Made by a program: the position numbers and the translations under genes
Part shown: piece after piece, positions 58,793 to 64,000 of the stretch
Layout of the letters: every line of letters starts with the position of its first letter
Position numbering within the stretch: position 1 is the stretch's first letter
NCBI GenBank assembly: GCA_029531795.1
Contig: JAPEIS010000009.1
Location: 2,418,001-2,482,000, forward strand
Direction: 5' to 3'
Origin: Sclerotinia nivalis
Taxonomy: Eukaryota; Ascomycota; Leotiomycetes; Helotiales; Sclerotiniaceae
Length of the DNA: 64,000 nucleotides
The notes under the pieces: model-generated
Database searches by the model: none
Told to the model about the DNA's origin: nothing
Seen by the model: the letters and a program-made list of their open reading frames with translations, nothing else

Positions 58793-60247
58793 TTCCCTTT
58801 TACCTGTTTAGTGTCTCATTCGGACACCGAGTGCTCCCAAGTACACCTACAGAAATCCCTATCCTGGCGCAGAGGAGAAGCTCGTTAATGACGGCAAAAG
58901 ATCTGGTCGTCGCGCTTTGAGTCTCATCGAATGGTTCAAGGCAACAACTATCCCTGCTTTCCCTCTTTCCGTCTGCAACAGGCAATGAGTTGAAACAGGC
59001 TTTTGTCGGTTTCCTGGTCTCTTTTCTTTTCGGAGTTCAAGCGTTTCTTGCTTCTTTCTCTGGCGTTCGGACGTTTTTTATTTGGGGTTGTTGGGTTACT
59101 CTTCAGATGGTTGTGCTTTCTGATTTCGACATTCTTTTCATTGCCTTTGTGGAGTCGGTCGACCTCAAGGACGCATCCCTCAATCGGCCTTGGCTTAGGG
59201 TTTGGCTTCGCTGTCTCCTTATCTTTCCCTGAATATCTTTAACCTCCTTTGCAGTAATTACTTTAGTCTTCAGTGTGGGTATCTCGGGGCTTATGGATAT
59301 GCGTGCGGGGTATTCTGGGATCTGCATTTTTACAAAGGGAATATTAGCAAAGGTTTTGTTGCATATCTGAACCACTGTCTTGCCTGCTTATAAGAGAAGG
59401 ATGGGCGATAAAAACACCATTGCATGCCCCCACATATAATGGTCTTTGATCCAGTTGACAAAAAAGTTATTCACCTATCTGACTTGGGAAATGACCAGCC
59501 TTTGTCTTGATTTCGTATATCTTGATAATTCAGTGGTGCCCAGAGAGGTTCTTATCAACCCGCCCGCCGGCATTTGATCTGTAAGTATAGAGACCACGGT
59601 GAAGGTCCCTTTTTTCGTGTTCCTGTCTTAGCCACATACTTTTTGTATCTCTACATAACGGAGCTTTGTTGTTGTCCCCTGGTTTTTTTCGGCAACGAGT
59701 CGGATGTTTTTTTGTTTGTCGCAGTAGGTCACTATTGTTGACGTTTTGAGCCAGATCTCACTGAAATGCCGGCAGCATTAAAGCCATCATTCCTTCGCCG
59801 TCCGCTCTAGTCCGAGGAGTTCCGCCTCTGTTGTCGAGGTGGTCGCCGTGTCTTGCCTTGTCCTGTCTTGGCGCATTCTGGATCACTAGCCTTCCGCACA
59901 ACGAGATTGTATACCCTTGGGAGGTCCGACATGTTTCTTCGTCGTCCGCAAATGGTGCGTTAAATGCGACAACACACTGAATAATACCCTCACCCCCGGT
60001 GTATATAAAATCAGAATAGATCTATTAATACTTACATGATTGATAAGAATCTTGTACCCCATAATTAAGTGATCGCATCTTCCGCATCTTCCGCTAACTT
60101 CAAATCCTGCGGACTCGGATTCAGCAGGAACCGGGACATCCTGCTGGCGGCGAAAGCTGAGTCCGCTCGGATCATTATTGCGCAATGACCCTATGAGCTG
60201 TTGATACCTCTTTATACTATATTTCGTCGCAACACCTTCAAATTTGA
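58793..60247. other. long non-coding or unrecognised interval
   Basis: Probable 3' UTR of the preceding gene, then mixed-composition sequence with short ORFs on both strands that I cannot support (for example 60185-59886 minus, 99 codons, no family). Confidence 0.4.
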
Positions 60248-60484
60248 CTAAGTCGAAGTAGGATAGTGGTATAGTGGTATAGTGGAGGAGAGCGGGCGAG
60301 CAAGACCATATTTCTTTGCGATCTTTTCAATGTAAGTGTCGTGAGTCATCCGTAGCTTCTTAACTGTTCTATCTTTGGTAACTCTGATACCTAAAAACCA
60401 CTTTATATGCCCCAACTCCTTGAGTGCATAGCCGAGCCAACCCCGCGATGACTCTCGGTGCCCCCGCTTCGTCTCTCTTCGCAT
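60248..60484 (-). pseudogene. Ty1-copia reverse transcriptase fragment
   Basis: The minus-strand segment of about 70 codons reads KELGHIKWFLGIRVTKDRTV and YIEKIAKKYGL, the characteristic block just after the catalytic core in Ty1-copia RT. No other copia domains or LTRs are nearby, so it is an isolated fossil. Confidence 0.75.
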
Positions 60485-60540
60485 TTATGACTAACCTACT
60501 AAGTAGCCATCTACGAAGAAGAGAGCTCTAACTCGCCGAA

Positions 60541-60998
60541 TGATTGATTGATTGATTAAATTAACGTCTACACTGAGTCTAAGACTATCTAAGACGGCTA
60601 GAGGCGCTTGCGAACCCCTAATAGATAACATAATGAAGGTAAGCTGGCTTATTGGCCTAGCTAAGTACATGATTTGAGCGACTGAGATGGACTCAATCTT
60701 TCGAGTTGGGCGGGGGAAGTGAAAACTAGTCCTAGGGGATGGACCCCGTTTTACAAACGCTAAAGCATATAATAAGGAAAAATATATATATATATATATT
60801 GTTTGAAATTGAGAAGAGGTTTAAACCTCTCTTTCAACTTCAACGTTTCCCTCTTCTATCTCTCCCTCTTCTGCCTCTCTCTCCCCTATCTCTTCCTCTT
60901 CTACCTCTTCCCTTTCTTCTTCGTCATCTTCTTCCTCTTCTCCTTGTGTTCTGTTAAGATACTATGATCTAGTGTCTATTCTGGTTGAATTGATGAAC
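60541..60998 (-). mobile_element. 5'-truncated copy of LINE family 1
   Basis: The TGAT-repeat end at 60541 and the next about 450 bp match the 3' UTR and last ORF2 codons of copy 2 (49391-49830). Similarity stops near 60998, the typical 5' truncation of a LINE insertion. Contains an (AT)n run at about 60783-60800 and a CTCTTCC-rich stretch matching the Glu-rich ORF2 tail. Confidence 0.82.
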
Positions 60999-61365
60999 TA
61001 AAAGATTCCTAGAGGAACAGTCGAAATAAGCGAGACAAAGTGTGTATAGGCGACTGGATTGTTCATACAGATGCTTTAGAATTCAATGGGAAAAACACGC
61101 CAATCAAAATTATCTCGCTTCAATCTAACCTAAAGAGCATTAGTAGTATGTCACAAAGATCCTGCCCTAAGCGTATGGCATACTTATATAAGATAACGAG
61201 GCTTGATAATTCACTTCTAAATTTAGAAAACTTCGATGGAAATAACAACCTTCATGAATCTTTGATTTCTTTATAAACTACTAGAACTTGTCTATGATGG
61301 AAATTTGATAAATATAGATGATAAATTAAAAAATAGGTTCTAAGTAGAAATATCAATCTGATGTT
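60999..61365. other. intergenic, nothing recognised
   Basis: A 78-codon ORF on the plus strand has no recognisable similarity. Otherwise 3' flank of the ATPase gene. Confidence 0.4.
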
Positions 61366-63171
61366 CTAAGTTGCCATAATGCTCTTGCCTCCATCAGCGG
61401 TCAATCTCATCCTAACTCGAATCTTCAAGAAACCATCACCAAGCTTCTTCAATGTCACTTTACCGTTACTATCTACTTCAACGTCTATCATAGCATTAGG
61501 GGAAAACAACAACGCTTCGCCAACCCTTAGCTTTACAATTTCAGCAAACAGTCTTTTCGTACCATCCCCCTTTCCTTTTGAACTCGCAAGACCATTTGAA
61601 TCTGTATTGTCACCATCAAGCAAATCAGAAGCAGCACCTGCAAGGTGGCGTTTCAAGCTGTTCAACCATTCGGGTGAAGTGAATCTATGCACAATAACAA
61701 CTGAAGATAGGTCCAAAAGCGAAGGAGAAATTGTTGGTTCCTGCGTAGAGATAATAACACGAGCGCCAAGGTGACGTTGTAGCCGAACAGTAGAGAGGAG
61801 GGTATTCCTCAGAGTTGATGCTTCAGCTGAGGTATTCATATACTAAAAAGACACCAATAATTAGCGCTTCAACTTAGATTGAAGGATAAGGGTGCTTTTA
61901 ACACTGTTTTTCTTACTTTGTGGGCCTCATCTAGAGCGATAACTCGACCTACATCTATACTTTGTTCGAGAAAGATGCTCAAACAGATATTGAATAAGGA
62001 GCAAGCCCCTTCCGACGTAATACAAGGACATGAGAGGTCCACAATGGTAAGGCGGCCAGGCTATGTCTGTTAGAGATTTATGTGAAAAAGAGTATAGGTT
62101 GAACAAACCTTGGGAGTCCAATCGTTCCCACCCTTGCCTGCAGCCTTTCCCTGAACCTTTCCCTGAACGTTTCCCTGAACCTTTCCCTGAACCTTTTCCT
62201 GAACCTTTCCCTGAACCTTTCCCTGAACCTTTTCCTTTCCCTTTCCCTGAAACCCACCTTTTCTCATGTACGATTGCTCGGCACCCGTCTGTGCTTTAGG
62301 CATAAAGCTCTCCAGTGTATCAAGCCGCTGGTTGAGCGGTCCCATTTGGGCAGGAGTCATACCGGCACCCATAAGCTGCAGCTTGAAGCTTTGATAATCG
62401 AATGTAGTCTCGGCCTTCTGCTGCTCGATGCGCATATCTCGCAGGATTCGATTTACTACATGCAAATATAATGGCATCGGTCCATCATCTTGGTTCACTG
62501 CCATAAGGTCTAGCATACGCTTCGTATTGAGATCACTTTCATTGATACGCAATGGTTCAATTTGGACGTTCAGACCACTATACGCTCGCTTTGAGAAACG
62601 TTAATTAGCCTCAATTTCTATCGGAGCTTTAAGAACTTACCTTGATTGTGTGTATGTTTGCAGGTGAGCACAACACCCGTACTTTAATATCGGGGTTTGA
62701 TGAGAGAAAGGCTGCTTCGCAAGGCGATCCTCCTGCGTCAGATATGAATGTATCGTAATGGAGAACAAGGCCAGTAAGGGGATTCACAAGCTTGCTAGCT
62801 TTAGAGGAGAATAAGCAATTCTCGAGTAAGCAGGATAGTGTATGACTCTTGCCTGAGCCTTGAGACCCGCAGACAAAAGTGCTTGATGGGGATGCGATAT
62901 TGAAGAATATGCGAGGGTCTTGACTGTTATTAGAAACAGTCGTTTTCTTATTCAAGATCTCAGATAGACCACCGAGTAGTCCATATTGTGGGAAACGAGA
63001 TTTAGAACTATCGGAAAGTCCTTTTTCAACGTGTTCAAACACAGGGACAGTGAATATTGGTGCAGCCTGCACCTCTTGCAACTCAGGTTCGATTTGAAGA
63101 AGGTTTAGATGATCGATAAGGAGTTTATGTATATTGAACTTATCGAGTTTTAGGGGTGTTGTTTTGGGCAT
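61366..63171 (-). CDS. P-loop ATPase with VQGK repeat (AAA/HerA-like fold suspected)
   Basis: Exons 63171-62641, 62588-62109, 62060-61917 and 61842-61366 (introns 52, 48 and 74 bp) all join in phase 0 to give 543 residues. Walker A CGSQGSGKSHT (about 101-111) and Walker B VIALDEAHK (about 377-385) are split over distant exons. A late segment LGARVIISTQEP resembles the sensor strand of ATP-driven DNA/RNA motors, and SPSLLDLSSVVIVHRF follows. Residues about 288-325 are a low-complexity (VQGK)n repeat coded by a 12-bp tandem. The third donor is GTTTGT, non-consensus, but the flanking protein is continuous. No stops or RIP, so likely functional. Exact family unknown; HerA/FtsK-like or AAA are both possible. 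Confidence 0.8.
62145..62250. repeat. 12-bp tandem repeat within ATPase exon 2
   Basis: About eight units of CCTTTCCCTGAA on the plus strand (single-base variants), in frame with the minus-strand gene, giving Val-Gln-Gly-Lys repeats. Unit number is likely to vary between strains. Confidence 0.9.
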
Positions 63172-63670
63172 TGTAAGGGAGAGGAGTGGTACAGCGGATA
63201 TGAAAAGGAGTGAGCGATCAGAGGTTTATTTAAGTTTGCCGTATATATTCTGGACGTTTGGTACAGGTACAAAATTTCCGATCTGATGAAGAGTGTTTAA
63301 AAGAAAATATAAAGATTCTTTTTATTGAATTATTGGGGTGGAAGTGGCAGTAGCATTGACTAATTGAGATTCCTTTTGTGTGCTTCGCTTGTACTACGAT
63401 ATATCACATGATCTACGATCATGTGATACGGTAGTGTCGGTTTCTCCGAGCTCACTTATAAAGGTACAGTTCTGACTTAGGTTTTATGGTTCTTTCCTCT
63501 TATCAATAGTTCGTTCTATTTAAATTGATTCCGTTGGTATTTGCGCTATCGTGGCTAATTTCGCCTTTTGCTACAATAATCAAGAGTGGTTCTTCTCCAA
63601 AGCCGGCTTTTTGTTACGTCGTATCACAGAGGCAACAGACAGGACAACAGGAATCACTTTTATTAATAAG
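63172..63670. promoter_or_regulatory. ATPase upstream region with LTR-like palindrome
   Basis: Holds the ATPase promoter on the minus strand. A 25-bp palindrome (11-bp arms ATCACATGATC, 3-nt loop) sits at 63403-63427. Nearby GAGCTCACTTATAAAGG resembles the GAGCTC/TATA blocks of the LTR-like repeats at 42.9 and 45.2 kb, so part may be another LTR remnant. Confidence 0.4.
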
Positions 63671-63826
63671 ACGTAGCTCGAAGAGCTACGTTTCTATAGA
63701 AGGAACGGTTCCTTAAATACATTTATGTGTAGCGCTAGCCCCGACCGGGGCTAGCCTACACTTATCCGAGGTCCGACTCCTATGGGTCGGAACCCGAGCG
63801 GTCTCCGTATACCATATACGGGGACC
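63671..63826 (+). repeat. array of five successive stem-loops
   Basis: Hairpins at 63671-63691 (9-bp stem), 63700-63714 (7), 63727-63761 (15 bp with one bulge, GC-rich), 63772-63791 (8) and 63800-63826 (12, one G-T pair), separated by 8-12 nt. No ORF spans them. Confidence 0.7.
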
Positions 63827-64000
63827 CCGTGACATGTCCTCTGTATCAACTCCTTCAAGAGGCTGCTATCGATCAAACTCAAACGCCACTCCTTAAATGT
63901 CAATCCTATATAAGGGTCTGCGGTGTATCAGGTGTGTGCTACCGCTTCGTTTGTTTCCAAATATCTTATTTGACATCTCTTGATTTAGAAGTTCCTGAAG
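63827..64000. other. unassigned right edge
   Basis: Contains CCTATATAAGGG at about 63910, a TATA-like box that may belong to a promoter or LTR reading out of the window. Nothing more can be said. Confidence 0.3.

Noticed and set aside
59003..59375. Overlapping short ORFs at 59.0-59.4 kb as genes
   Set aside because: Several overlapping frames on both strands, none with recognisable motifs; likely UTR or intergenic.
59886..60185. 99-codon minus-strand ORF (MRNNDPSGLSFRRQ) as a small gene
   Set aside because: No family, no splice or neighbour support; left unannotated although the N-terminal part looks mildly protein-like.
1..64000. CRISPR array, bacterial operons or tRNA genes
   Set aside because: Spliced introns and eukaryotic gene families exclude a prokaryote; no spaced direct-repeat array; I could not recognise a tRNA by eye.

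Overview
The window reads as nuclear DNA of a filamentous ascomycete. Intron-bearing host genes have short GT-AG introns (about 45-75 bp) with CTAAC-like branch points. Between them lie tracts full of transposons, several with very high A+T content and stop codons made by C-to-T or G-to-A changes, the pattern left by repeat-induced point mutation (RIP). The mix of genes (SesA/NACHT NLRs, a SesB-like hydrolase, a two-TM protein of the DUF6601 type, Tad-like LINEs) suggests a Leotiomycetes/Helotiales species such as a Sclerotiniaceae relative; that placement is inference.

Layout. 1-3450 (+): 3' part of the RAVE subunit gene RAV1, four exons visible. 3751-3970 (-): one orphan exon next to the transposon block. 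4140-26700: repeat block with a truncated chromovirus (5417-8969), a full-length RIP-damaged chromovirus with three 163-bp LTR copies in total (8970-16011), a RIP-destroyed LINE (17.3-23.0 kb), a 5'-truncated LINE of the same family on the minus strand (24.15-26.7 kb), and two 285-287 bp solo LTRs with perfect 5-bp target duplications. 26.7-32.7 kb (+): Tad-like LINE copy 1, few mutations. 33068-36933 (-): NLR gene (SesA-like N-terminus, NACHT, nine near-identical WD40 repeats) with one in-frame stop. 37071-37494: solo LTR with AAGGG duplication. 37613-38821 (-): SesB-like alpha/beta hydrolase. 39250-40230 (+): two-TM protein. 41.5-42.8 kb: relics of a Myb/SANT-like gene and a kinase-like gene. 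43134-46492 (-): SNF2-type helicase pseudogene split by a solo LTR. 47759-49390 (+): second SesA-NACHT gene cut off by LINE copy 2 (49391-55357, minus), whose ORF2 is intact at 1318 aa. 55555-56743 (-): aldo-keto reductase. 57966-58792 (+): small unrecognised two-exon gene. 60248-60484: Ty1-copia RT relic. 60541-about 60998: 5'-truncated LINE copy. 61366-63171 (-): intact four-exon P-loop ATPase. 63.4-63.83 kb: unusual run of stem-loops.

The most notable functional unit is the 33-39 kb pair. The NLR carries, between its N-terminal domain and NACHT domain, a 29-residue Gly/Asn-rich segment that aligns without gaps to the extreme C-terminus of the neighbouring SesB-like hydrolase. That is the arrangement known for fungal amyloid-signalling NLR/effector pairs (HET-s/NWD2 and similar). 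The NLR has a premature stop and a solo LTR sits upstream of it, so the pair may be in a null or decaying state in this strain.
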